From the NCBI GenBank assembly GCA_900547225.1, contig URFW01000002.1, positions 148,573-212,572 on the forward strand: DNA of 64,000 bases. Reading direction: 5' to 3'. Made by a program: the position numbers and the translations under genes. Shown piece after piece: positions 51,598 through 59,530 of the stretch. Under the pieces are notes generated by a model. It ran no database searches. It worked only from the letters and a program-made list of their open reading frames with translations, and was not told where the DNA came from. This stretch comes from an uncultured Mycoplasmatota bacterium (GTDB lineage Bacteria; Bacillota_I; Bacilli_A; RF39; UBA660). Position 1 is the first letter of the stretch, and every line of letters begins with the position of its first letter.

Positions 51598-51624
51598 ACA
51601 CTAGAAAAAACTAGTGTTTTTTTC
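51598..51624 (+). terminator. Terminator after gap
   Basis: ACACTAG and CTAGTGT form a perfect 7-bp stem with an A6 loop. T7 follows. Confidence 0.8.
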
Positions 51625-51671
51625 TTTTTTTCATGTTATAATCAATATGTAAAATAAAAGGTGGTGTAAAT

Positions 51672-52973
51672 ATGGACAAAGAGTTCGGATACGAAGATGA
51701 ATCGAAAAAGAAGTTTCAAATAAAACGCTGGATGGTAATTGTAGCTGCGCTTGTCTTGATTTTGATAATTGTTCTTGTATTAGTTATAGTTCATATTATA
51801 AAAAGTAAAGAACCAGAATATACCTTAGATGATTTTAAATATTTAGAAAACAGAATGGTTGAAGAGACACCAACTTATTTATCTCAAAAAAATATAGAAT
51901 TAACTAATGAAAAAATCAATATTAACCTAAATGAGTTACTTGATACAAACGGTGGTTCAATTAGTTCTAAACGAGCTAAAGCCTCTAAAATTTGTAAGGG
52001 TTATGTAATTGCGTTCAAAGAGGATACTGAAAGCTATAATGCTTATATAAGTTGTGGAAAGTATTATACTACTTCTGGTTATGTAAGCAATAATGATAAG
52101 GAAATAAAAAAAACGACAACGAAGAAAGACACTCAAAAACCTTCCATAACAATAATTGGAGAAAAGGAACTTACAATTAGACAGGGGACTGAGTATAAGG
52201 ATCAAGGTGCACAAGCAACTGATAATATTGATGGCGATTTAACTTCAAAAATAAAGGTTTCAGGGTCGGTTGACATTAATAAGGTTGGAACATATACACT
52301 AACATATACAGTAACGGATAAGGCCGGTAATCGCAGTGAGGCAACTAGAAAGGTAATTGTTGAGGAAGTTACAACAACAACTCAGCCAAAACCATCTACA
52401 ACTACTAAGAAGTCATCATCAAATGGCACGCAAAGAAGAACTACTACAAAAAGAAAAGTTGTAACAACTACTCGGAGAAGAATTACAACACCACCAACGT
52501 TAACACTTAGAGGACAATCATATAAAACTTTGAATGTTGGACAACGATATGATGATCCAGGATATTATGCTGTTGATGCTTTAGGTAATGACATATCTTC
52601 TAGAGTAAGAATTTCTGGTGGAGTTAACACTTCTGTTGCAGGAACATACACCGTAAGATATTCTGTTACGGATTCATTTGGAAATTCGGCTAGTAAGGTA
52701 AGAACTGTCAAAGTAATTTCTAATTATATTAAATTACAAAGAATTACGCTTTCTCCAAATTCCATCACTTTAAGAGTTGGTGGTACACAAACTTTAACGG
52801 TTGGTTTCTCACCTAGTAATGCAACTAATAAATCAATTTCTTGGAGTAGTGAAGATCCATCTGTTGCAACCGTTTCGAATGGGGTTGTAAGAGGGGTTAG
52901 GAAAGGATCAACTTCAATAATTGTTAGAGGAGCAGATGGTGCTAGCGGCAAAACAATGGTAATAGTAAAATAG
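51672..52973 (+). CDS. Single-pass surface protein with Ig-like (DUF5011, Big_2) domains
   Basis: 433 aa. Cytoplasmic N-terminus, helix ~24-46 (WMVIVAALVLILIIVLVLVIV), then a ~100-aa region, a DUF5011-type Ig module ~157-232 (ITIRQGTEYKDQGAQATDNIDGDL... start), a Thr/Lys/Arg/Ser-rich linker ~235-275 suited to O-glycosylation, a second DUF5011-like module ~278-350 and a Big_2 (BID_2) domain ~355-433 (ITLSPNSITLRVGGTQTL...). No LPXTG sorting signal. Probably adhesive or structural. TGTTATAAT at 51634-51642 drives it. Its insertion between gap and pgk separates these glycolytic genes. Confidence 0.82.
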   Translation: MDKEFGYEDESKKKFQIKRWMVIVAALVLILIIVLVLVIVHIIKSKEPEYTLDDFKYLENRMVEETPTYLSQKNIELTNEKININLNELLDTNGGSISSKRAKASKICKGYVIAFKEDTESYNAYISCGKYYTTSGYVSNNDKEIKKTTTKKDTQKPSITIIGEKELTIRQGTEYKDQGAQATDNIDGDLTSKIKVSGSVDINKVGTYTLTYTVTDKAGNRSEATRKVIVEEVTTTTQPKPSTTTKKSSSNGTQRRTTTKRKVVTTTRRRITTPPTLTLRGQSYKTLNVGQRYDDPGYYAVDALGNDISSRVRISGGVNTSVAGTYTVRYSVTDSFGNSASKVRTVKVISNYIKLQRITLSPNSITLRVGGTQTLTVGFSPSNATNKSISWSSEDPSVATVSNGVVRGVRKGSTSIIVRGADGASGKTMVIVK

Positions 52974-52997
52974 GAAATTCATTTCCTATTTTTTTCT
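52969..52997 (+). terminator. Terminator after the Ig-like gene
   Basis: AATAGGAAAT and ATTTCCTATT form a perfect 10-bp stem with a 2-nt loop. T6 follows. Confidence 0.8.
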
Positions 52998-53029
52998 TAT
53001 TCATGTTATAATTAAAATGGAGGCTTTTT

Positions 53030-54214
53030 ATGAAGAAGACTATAGAAGATTATGATTTAAATAATAAAAAAGTAATTATTAGATGTGATTTAAACGTTCC
53101 TATGAAGGACGGAGTAATTTTAGATGATAACAGAATAATAGAAAGTATTAAAACGATTAAATATGCTGTGGATAACAATGCTAAGGTTATCTTACTTTCT
53201 CACTTAGGAAGAATAAAAACAGAAGAAGATAAAAAAAATAACACGTTAAGACCCGTTGCTAAAAGATTATCAGAAACTTTAGGCATAGATGTTAAGTTTA
53301 TTAGTGAAACACGTGGACAAGTTTTAGAAAATGCTGTTAATAATATGAAAGAAAAAGATGTTATATTGCTTGAAAATACCCGTTTTGAAGACGTTCCAGG
53401 CAAAAAAGAAAGTACAAATGATAGTGATCTTGGAAAATACTGGGCAAGTCTTGGGGATATATTTATAAATGATGCTTTTGCAGCAGCACATAGAGCTCAC
53501 GCATCAAACGTAGGAATAGCTAAAAATTTACCATCTGGTATAGGTTTTTTAATAAAGAAGGAACTAGATATGCTAGGTGGTTTACTAAATAATCCATCAA
53601 GACCATATACGGTTATTTTAGGTGGAGCAAAAATGAATGACAAAATAAAAGTAATAGATAAATTAATAGAAAAAGCTGATTATATGTTATTAGGTGGTGG
53701 AATAGCTAATACGTTTTTAACGGCTAAAGGCTATGACTTAAAAGCATCCATATATGATAAAGAAAGCTTAGGTCATGCTAAAGAATTATTACTTAAGTAT
53801 CCTAATAAGATAATCCTTCCTAAAGACGGATATGGTTCTTCATCTTATAAAGATGGTTTAGATGTTAAATATGATCATTTAAATAACGTATCAGATGGTA
53901 ATATGATATTAGATATTGGACCTTCTTCCACCGAATTATTTTCTTCATATATAAGAAAAAGCAAAACTGTTTTTTGGAATGGACCAGTAGGAGTTTCAGA
54001 GTTCAATAACTTTTCTTATGGCACCAAAAAGTTATGTGAAATTTTAAAAGAAAGTGGAGCAACAACCATTATAGGCGGGGGAGATTCAGCAGCAGCGGCG
54101 ATAAGATTTGGTTATAAAACTTCTTTTGCTCACATATCAACAGGTGGCGGAGCTTCACTAGAATTTATAGAAGGAAAAAAATTACCTGCTATAGAAGTTA
54201 TTCAAGATAAATAG
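53030..54214 (+). CDS. pgk: Phosphoglycerate kinase
   Basis: 394 aa. RCDLNVPMKDGVILDDNRI, LLSHLGRIK, LLENTRFEDVPGKKE, the ILGGAKMNDKI hinge and GGGDSAAAAIRFG loop are all conserved. Converts 1,3-bisphosphoglycerate and ADP to 3-phosphoglycerate and ATP. TGTTATAAT at 53004-53012 with GGAGG gives a short leader. Followed within 8 bp by a membrane flippase gene, so the operon continues into lipid glycosylation genes. Confidence 0.96.
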   Translation: MKKTIEDYDLNNKKVIIRCDLNVPMKDGVILDDNRIIESIKTIKYAVDNNAKVILLSHLGRIKTEEDKKNNTLRPVAKRLSETLGIDVKFISETRGQVLENAVNNMKEKDVILLENTRFEDVPGKKESTNDSDLGKYWASLGDIFINDAFAAAHRAHASNVGIAKNLPSGIGFLIKKELDMLGGLLNNPSRPYTVILGGAKMNDKIKVIDKLIEKADYMLLGGGIANTFLTAKGYDLKASIYDKESLGHAKELLLKYPNKIILPKDGYGSSSYKDGLDVKYDHLNNVSDGNMILDIGPSSTELFSSYIRKSKTVFWNGPVGVSEFNNFSYGTKKLCEILKESGATTIIGGGDSAAAAIRFGYKTSFAHISTGGGASLEFIEGKKLPAIEVIQDK

Positions 54215-54222
54215 GAGTATTT

Positions 54223-55248
54223 ATGAAAAATAAAAAGTTAAATATTGGTATACTTTTTATAGCGCTAGCATTAGTTTTATATTTTACTTTAAAAGATGAT
54301 TTTAACGGTATAATAAAAGAACTATCAAGTGTTAATATATGGATATTTCTAATGGCTATAATAGTTTTTTTAGCATCACTACTTTTTAAATCAGCCTCAC
54401 TTAAAACATTCATATGTGAACATAATAGTTGTTACACTTTAAAAAACACATATCAATTAACATTAATAGGACAATTTTTAAATGGTATAACTCCGTTTCA
54501 ATCAGGTGGGCAACCATTTCAAATATACTTACTAAAGAAAGACGGAATAAGAATATCTGATTCAACAAATGCGATGATAAAAGATTTTATTGCATATCAA
54601 TCCGCTCTTATTATGGTTGGGGTTGCCTCTATTTTATTAAACCTTAAGTTAAATCTTTTTTCTAATAACGTATATTTAAATGGATTTATATTTTTAGGAT
54701 TCTTCATAAATTTAGTTGTAATGGCACTTTTATTATTTATTGTGCTTGCTAAAAAGGCGGGAATTAGTATTGCAAATAAGATAGTGCACTTTATATTTAA
54801 ATTTAAAGTGATAAGAAAATTCGGAACTACTGAAGAAAAAATAAAAGAAAGCATTAAAAATTTTTACAAAACAGGAGCATCAATTAAGGGTAATAAAAAA
54901 AACTTAATTAAAGGAATAATTTATAACATAATAAATCTTACGTTGTTATACTTAGTGCCATTTGTTGTATTTAAGGCTCTAGGGGTAAAAAACATTAATG
55001 TAATATCTTCTATTGTTGCAACATCATTTGTTATGCTAATTAGTAACTTTATCCCAGTTCCTGGCGCAACAGGCGGAATAGAATATAGTTTTATGCAGTT
55101 CTTTAAAGGATTTACAGGTGGAGCTGTTTTAGCAGGAGCAATGCTTTTATGGAGATTTATAACTTATTTTATGGCAATGATTACGGGATTTATTGCACTT
55201 ATGTTTAAAAGGAGAGTTGATAAAGATGAGAATAGGATTATTCACTGA
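54223..55248 (+). CDS. AglD/MprF-like flippase-domain membrane protein (UPF0104)
   Basis: 341 aa with about eight hydrophobic helices. SLLFKSASLKTFICEHN, YQLTLIGQFLNGITPFQSGGQPFQIYLLKKDGI, and in the second half SNFIPVPGATGGIEYSFMQFFKGFTGG, are signatures of the lysylphosphatidylglycerol-synthase TM/UPF0104 family. The catalytic aminoacyltransferase domain of MprF is absent. It overlaps the glycosyltransferase by 23 bp; pairing with such enzymes suggests transport of glycolipid or lipid precursors (inference). RBS AGGAG. Confidence 0.84.
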   Translation: MKNKKLNIGILFIALALVLYFTLKDDFNGIIKELSSVNIWIFLMAIIVFLASLLFKSASLKTFICEHNSCYTLKNTYQLTLIGQFLNGITPFQSGGQPFQIYLLKKDGIRISDSTNAMIKDFIAYQSALIMVGVASILLNLKLNLFSNNVYLNGFIFLGFFINLVVMALLLFIVLAKKAGISIANKIVHFIFKFKVIRKFGTTEEKIKESIKNFYKTGASIKGNKKNLIKGIIYNIINLTLLYLVPFVVFKALGVKNINVISSIVATSFVMLISNFIPVPGATGGIEYSFMQFFKGFTGGAVLAGAMLLWRFITYFMAMITGFIALMFKRRVDKDENRIIH

Positions 55249-56458
55249 TACGTATCCACCATTTATTAATGGGGTATCGACTAGCGTCCTAATGTTAAAG
55301 CAGGGACTAGAAAAATTAGGTCATGAGGTTTACGTGGTAACGGTAAATGATGAGTCATTTTCATACAAAGAAGAAGATGGCGTACTTAAAATACCAAGTT
55401 TTCCAATTGGGCTTATGAACTTTAGACAATCTGGAATATATCCACTTAAGGCTCTTAAAATAATAAAAAAGTGGAAATTAGATATAATACATTCACATAC
55501 TGAGTTTAGTATTGGAACCTTTGCAAGGCTTATATCTAAACAACTTAATATACCACTAGTCCATACGTATCATACGATGTATGAAGAATATATATATTAT
55601 ATTACTAAAGGTTATTTTGATTCTGCATCTAAAAAGTTAGTTGAATACTTAACTTTATTCTTATGTGATAAAACAATAGATGAACTTATCGTTCCAACTG
55701 AAAAAGCTAAAGAATTATTTAAAGATAAATACAAGGTTAAAAGAGATGTATACGTAATACCATCTGGTATTGATACGACAAGATTTTATAAGGAAAACAT
55801 AGATAAAAATGAGATTATAAACCTAAAAAAAGACTTAGGACTTAAAAAGACTGATTTTATAGTACTGTATGTAGGAAGAATAGCTAAAGAAAAGAGCATA
55901 GACTTTTTAATAAATAATTTTAATTCCGTGTTAAAGCAAATACCTAAGGCTAAGATGATAATAGTAGGAGATGGACCAGACATTAAAGATCTAATTGATT
56001 TAGCTAAAAAAGAAGGCCTAGAAAATAAGATAATTTTTGCGGGTAAAGCACCATGGACTGACGTACCAAAATATTATTCGTTGTGTGATGTTTTTGTAAC
56101 GGCATCAAAAACAGAAACGCAAGGACTTACTGTTATGGAGGCTATGGGAGCATCAAAACCGGTTGTTGCAATAAGAGATGAATCATTTGAACTTATGATA
56201 ACTGATAAAAAAGATGGATTATTCTTTGATGATGAAAAAAGTTATGTTGATATGATATATGAAGTATACAAAAATAAGAAGTTAAGGGATGAAATATCTT
56301 TTAATGCAAGACTTACGGCAGATAAGTATAGTCCTTATAACTATGCTAAAAACGTTCTTAAAGTTTATGAAAAAGTAATTAGTAAAGATACTAACGTAGT
56401 AAAAAAAGTTGTTCATAATGTAAAAAATATATTTACAAAAAGTGGTGGTAAAAAATGA
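55226..56458 (+). CDS. GT4 glycosyltransferase, 1,2-diacylglycerol 3-glucosyltransferase-like
   Basis: 410 aa from ATG 55226 (AAAGGAGAG); the in-frame start at 55193 lies inside the flippase gene. N-terminal Rossmann half MRIGLFTDTYPPFINGVSTSV with HSHTEFSIGTFA and HTYHTMYEEYIYY; C-terminal half with LYVGRIAKEKSIDFLI, GDGPD and FVTASKTETQGLTVMEAMGASKPVV (EX7E-type). These are typical of alpha-monoglucosyl-diacylglycerol synthases in Acholeplasma and streptococci. The product would be a membrane glycolipid used as a lipoteichoic acid anchor. Ends overlapping tpiA (ATGA). Confidence 0.88.
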   Translation: MRIGLFTDTYPPFINGVSTSVLMLKQGLEKLGHEVYVVTVNDESFSYKEEDGVLKIPSFPIGLMNFRQSGIYPLKALKIIKKWKLDIIHSHTEFSIGTFARLISKQLNIPLVHTYHTMYEEYIYYITKGYFDSASKKLVEYLTLFLCDKTIDELIVPTEKAKELFKDKYKVKRDVYVIPSGIDTTRFYKENIDKNEIINLKKDLGLKKTDFIVLYVGRIAKEKSIDFLINNFNSVLKQIPKAKMIIVGDGPDIKDLIDLAKKEGLENKIIFAGKAPWTDVPKYYSLCDVFVTASKTETQGLTVMEAMGASKPVVAIRDESFELMITDKKDGLFFDDEKSYVDMIYEVYKNKKLRDEISFNARLTADKYSPYNYAKNVLKVYEKVISKDTNVVKKVVHNVKNIFTKSGGKK

Positions 56459-57162
56459 AAAAATTAGTAATATGTAATCAAAAAATGTTTTTAAGTTACG
56501 ATGAGGCTAAAATATTAAAGGAACAAATGGATGATATTGATTTATCAAACGTGGACTTAGTTGTTTGCCCTAACTTTTTAAATATGGATGTTTTTAGTGG
56601 ATATAACTTAGGAGCTCAAGATTGTCATTATGAAGAAAGAGGAGCGTATACTGGATCTGTTTCACCTTATGATTTGAAATTAAGAGGCGTAAGTTATTGT
56701 TTGACAGGACACTCTGAAAGAAGATGTTATGATTCTAATAAGGATATTAATCTTAAAGTTAAAGCAATCTTAAGAAATATGATGACTCCAGTTATATGTA
56801 TTGGTGAAACAAAAATAGATAGAGACTTAATGAGAATTAGTGAAGTATTAAAAAAAGAGTTAACTTCTGCGGTTAGTGACATAAAGTTAGATTCTGCCGA
56901 TGAAATAGTAGTAGCATACGAACCTGCCTGGGCAATAGGAGGAGATATTGCACTAAAGAAAGAAGAAATAGAAGATACTTTTAAATACATAAGAAAGATA
57001 TTGGAAGAAAATAATATAACTAATTATAAACTTATTTATGGGGGAAGTATTACACCTTCAAATATCAAATCTATATTAAGTGATAATATAGATGGATACT
57101 TACTTGGTTCTTCATCTGTTTCATATGATGAACTAAGTAGCATAATAAAGTGTATAAAATAG
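56455..57162 (+). CDS. tpiA: Triosephosphate isomerase
   Basis: 235 aa, about 15 residues shorter than the usual 250. The substrate Asn and Lys lie in CNQKMFLS (usually GNWKMN). The catalytic His is in TGHSERR, Glu in AYEPAWAIG, and the phosphate loop is YGGSITPSN...GYLLGSSSV. All catalytic residues are kept in spite of the compact size. Interconverts DHAP and GAP. It completes the gap-pgk-tpiA group of this window and is translationally coupled to the glycosyltransferase upstream. Confidence 0.93.
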   Translation: MKKLVICNQKMFLSYDEAKILKEQMDDIDLSNVDLVVCPNFLNMDVFSGYNLGAQDCHYEERGAYTGSVSPYDLKLRGVSYCLTGHSERRCYDSNKDINLKVKAILRNMMTPVICIGETKIDRDLMRISEVLKKELTSAVSDIKLDSADEIVVAYEPAWAIGGDIALKKEEIEDTFKYIRKILEENNITNYKLIYGGSITPSNIKSILSDNIDGYLLGSSSVSYDELSSIIKCIK

Positions 57163-57170
57163 TGTAAACT

Positions 57171-57200
57171 AGGATAAAATTTGACATTTTATCCTTTTCT
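57171..57200 (+). terminator. Terminator of pgk-tpiA operon
   Basis: AGGATAAAAT and ATTTTATCCT form a perfect 10-bp stem with a 5-nt loop. TTTCTT follows. Confidence 0.85.
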
Positions 57201-57254
57201 TATGTGGTAATATTGTGGTACATTATAATTGTAATAGTAAAAGGGGATGATTTA

Positions 57255-57755
57255 ATGCAAGATAACTTATTAAGAAGTAAAGACGCTAATGCTTTAAACT
57301 TAGTAGAGCATGAAAATCCTCACCAAAAAAGAATTCTAGAAATAGAAAATACTATTAATACACTTTTTGATATTAGACTTAGTTTAAGTGTCAAAAAAAT
57401 AGTGTCACCTTTTATTAAAAAGGGTGAATTCGTAAAAATAATTGATGATGCAACTAAAGGTGCGGATGCTTTTGTTAAAGCAGAAATTGATAAGGTATTT
57501 GACGAATACTTATCACCTAAAAAAGAAACATTATTTAAAAATCCTATACCTAACAAAAAAGATATATGGAATAACACGCAACGTGATAATGATATAATAT
57601 CTATTTCAAATGCGGAAGCTAAAGCAAATGATAAATCTTTATCGTTAGAAGAAATGATAAATGACGCATTTAAAGATGCTGGAAGAGAAAAAGGTTCTTC
57701 AAAAAGTTTAAATAATGGGCATTTTAAGAATACAGAATTACAAAAAGATAATTAA
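57255..57755 (+). CDS. Hypothetical protein, 166 aa
   Basis: Not recognised. ATG 57255 with AAAGGGGATGA; the longer in-frame start at 57204 is in the promoter region (TATAAT at 57224-57229). The first ~110 residues are helical with IENTINTLFDIRLSLSVKKIVSPF and ADAFVKAEIDKVFDEYLSPKK. The end is polar and unstructured. No signal or membrane segment. It sits just before spo0A with a terminator between, so it is not obviously co-regulated. Confidence 0.5.
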   Translation: MQDNLLRSKDANALNLVEHENPHQKRILEIENTINTLFDIRLSLSVKKIVSPFIKKGEFVKIIDDATKGADAFVKAEIDKVFDEYLSPKKETLFKNPIPNKKDIWNNTQRDNDIISISNAEAKANDKSLSLEEMINDAFKDAGREKGSSKSLNNGHFKNTELQKDN

Positions 57756-57767
57756 AAATTAATATTT

Positions 57768-57796
57768 AAGGATGTAGTTTATACATTCTTTTTTTA
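57768..57796 (+). terminator. Terminator before spo0A
   Basis: AAGGATGTA and TACATTCTT form a 9-bp stem with one wobble. T7 follows. Confidence 0.75.
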
Positions 57797-57840
57797 TTCG
57801 ACACCATTCGATAAATTAATCGAAAAGAGTGTAATATAAT
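57797..57840 (+). promoter_or_regulatory. spo0A promoter with tandem Spo0A boxes
   Basis: TTCGACA (57797-57803) is the perfect reverse complement of the 0A box TGTCGAA. TTCGATA (57807-57813) is a one-mismatch copy exactly 10 bp further on, and AATCGAA (57818-57824) is a weaker copy on the other strand. The -10 TATAAT is at 57835-57840, placing the second box in the -35 region. This is the head-to-tail phasing used by Spo0A dimers and suggests autoregulation (inference). Confidence 0.65.
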
Positions 57841-57873
57841 TGATTTAGCAAATGAGAAAGGAAGAGTAAAAAT

Positions 57874-58680
57874 ATGAAAAAGGAAGATAATAAAAGTAAT
57901 AAAATAGTAAGGGTTTTAGCAGTAGATGATAATGAAAGTTTAATAGGAATGTTGGAGGAGTATTTTAAAGATCACGAAAAAATAAAAATAGTTAATCACG
58001 CGTATAATGGGCTTGATGCTATAAAGGTAATAGAGGAAAATAAAGATAATTTTGATGTTTTATTATTAGATTTAATAATGCCTAAAAAAGATGGAATATA
58101 CGTATTAGAGCAGTTAAAGAAAAAGAAAATAGATAAACCTGTAATAGTTGGAACATCTTTTAATGCGGATGAAACAATTGCAAGAGTATCTAAGTATAAT
58201 CCAAAGCACTTTATTTTAAAACCATTTGATATGTTTGATTTAGAAAATAAAATACTTGACGCAGTAAGTTTTAAGTTAGATAAAACATCGAAAGTAAACG
58301 TATATCATAATAACTTAGAAATATCTGTAACAAAACTATTGCACGGATTAGGTGTTCCATCACATATAAAAGGATACCAGTACAAAAGAGAAGGCGTAAT
58401 TTTAATGTATGAAAAACCAGATATAGTAGGTGCAATAACAAAAGAGTTATATCCTGAAATTGCTAATAAATACGATACTACTGTATCACGTGTTGAAAGA
58501 GCAATAAGACATGCTATTGAAGTTAGTTGGAATAGAGGAGATATAGATCTTATGGAAGAAATATTTGGCCATAGTGTAGATTATGATAGAGCAAAACCAA
58601 CTAATAGTGAGTTTATAGTTACTGTATCTGATAAGTTGAGATTGGAATTTAGTCCTACAAAACAAAAAAGTAAATCCTAG
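57874..58680 (+). CDS. spo0A: Sporulation master regulator Spo0A
   Basis: 268 aa. Receiver domain ~12-130: VLAVDDNESL with acidic pocket, phospho-acceptor Asp in VLLLDLIMPKKDG, and conserved Thr/Lys in VGTSFNADE and FILKPF. Linker, then the Spo0A DNA-binding domain ~155-255: TKLLHGLGVPSHIKGYQY and the recognition helix TTVSRVERAIRHAIEVSW, almost identical to that in B. subtilis. Phosphorelay partners (kinases, Spo0F, Spo0B) are not in the window. Upstream boxes imply that it controls itself. Together with gerQ this argues for an endospore programme. Confidence 0.96.
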   Translation: MKKEDNKSNKIVRVLAVDDNESLIGMLEEYFKDHEKIKIVNHAYNGLDAIKVIEENKDNFDVLLLDLIMPKKDGIYVLEQLKKKKIDKPVIVGTSFNADETIARVSKYNPKHFILKPFDMFDLENKILDAVSFKLDKTSKVNVYHNNLEISVTKLLHGLGVPSHIKGYQYKREGVILMYEKPDIVGAITKELYPEIANKYDTTVSRVERAIRHAIEVSWNRGDIDLMEEIFGHSVDYDRAKPTNSEFIVTVSDKLRLEFSPTKQKSKS

Positions 58681-58699
58681 TAACTTTTTTGTTTTTTTA
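58659..58699 (+). terminator. Terminator overlapping the end of spo0A
   Basis: AAAACAAAAAAGT pairs with ACTTTTTTGTTTT (13 bp, 11-nt loop). The stem begins inside the last codons of spo0A. Confidence 0.75.
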
Positions 58700-58749
58700 A
58701 TAATTTTTTAATAAATAGATGATATACTATAAATATATGGAGGTATTTT

Positions 58750-59421
58750 ATGGTTATAGATAGTGGAAATGGAATGTCTAAATTCTTTTCAAAAGTATAC
58801 ATGTGGATGTTTATTGGATTACTAGTCTCAGGGGGTGCAGCATATTTTACGGCACATAATATGGCTATGATGAAGTTCGTTTATGGAAGCTTTGGTTTTA
58901 TATTATTACTTGAACTTGTTGTTGTAATTGTATTTAGTGCACTTAGAAAGAAAGTCTCACCATTAGTTGCTAAAATATTATTTTTGGTCTACTCATTAAT
59001 AAGTGGTCTTACTCTTTCTTCTATATTTTTAGTATATAAATTAGGAAGTGTAGGAATGGTATTTTTATCAGCAGCACTTATGTTTGCGTTATTAGCAATA
59101 TATGGATACACAACAAAAAGTGATTTGTCCTCATTTGGAAAGATACTTATATTTGCACTTATTGCAATAATTATAATGTCAATCATAAACATATTTGTTA
59201 AAAGCTCTGGATTAGACTTATTCTTATGCATTGTTTCTATATTAGTATTTTTAGGCCTTACAGCGTGGGATATGAATAATTTAAAAGCAATGTATAACTA
59301 TTATGCATCAGATGAGAAAGAACTTTCTAAAATAGCTATATATGGTGCGCTTGACTTGTATTTAGACTTTATTAATATATTCCTAAACTTATTAAGTTTA
59401 TTTGGAAAAAGAAATGACTAG
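58750..59421 (+). CDS. Bax inhibitor-1/YccA family membrane protein
   Basis: 223 aa, seven hydrophobic helices. FFSKVYMWMFIGLLVSGGAAYFT at the start, FLVYSLISGLTLSSIFLVY, the GLTAWDMNNLKAMY motif and the end LDLYLDFINIFLNLLSLFG match the YbhL/YccA BI-1 family, which forms calcium or proton leak channels in bacteria. Two Asp in the C-terminal helices (LYLDFIN) correspond to the pH-sensing pair. RBS GGAGG. Terminator follows. Confidence 0.93.
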   Translation: MVIDSGNGMSKFFSKVYMWMFIGLLVSGGAAYFTAHNMAMMKFVYGSFGFILLLELVVVIVFSALRKKVSPLVAKILFLVYSLISGLTLSSIFLVYKLGSVGMVFLSAALMFALLAIYGYTTKSDLSSFGKILIFALIAIIIMSIINIFVKSSGLDLFLCIVSILVFLGLTAWDMNNLKAMYNYYASDEKELSKIAIYGALDLYLDFINIFLNLLSLFGKRND

Positions 59422-59440
59422 CGAAAGCTAGTTTTTTTAA
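59417..59440 (+). terminator. Terminator after the BI-1 gene
   Basis: ACTAGC, GAAA tetraloop, GCTAGT, then T7. Confidence 0.85.
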
Positions 59441-59530
59441 AAGATGAATAATTATTTAAAATAGTCAAAGATTTATTCTTTTAAATGTGATATAATCTAA
59501 AAAGAAGAATAAAGAAGGGATGATATAATT

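Noticed and set aside
54198..54413. 71-codon minus-strand frame at the pgk-flippase junction
   Set aside because: Antisense to the flippase start; no RBS.
57180..57186. TTGACA as a -35 box
   Set aside because: It is in the loop of the tpiA terminator hairpin and has no -10 at proper distance.
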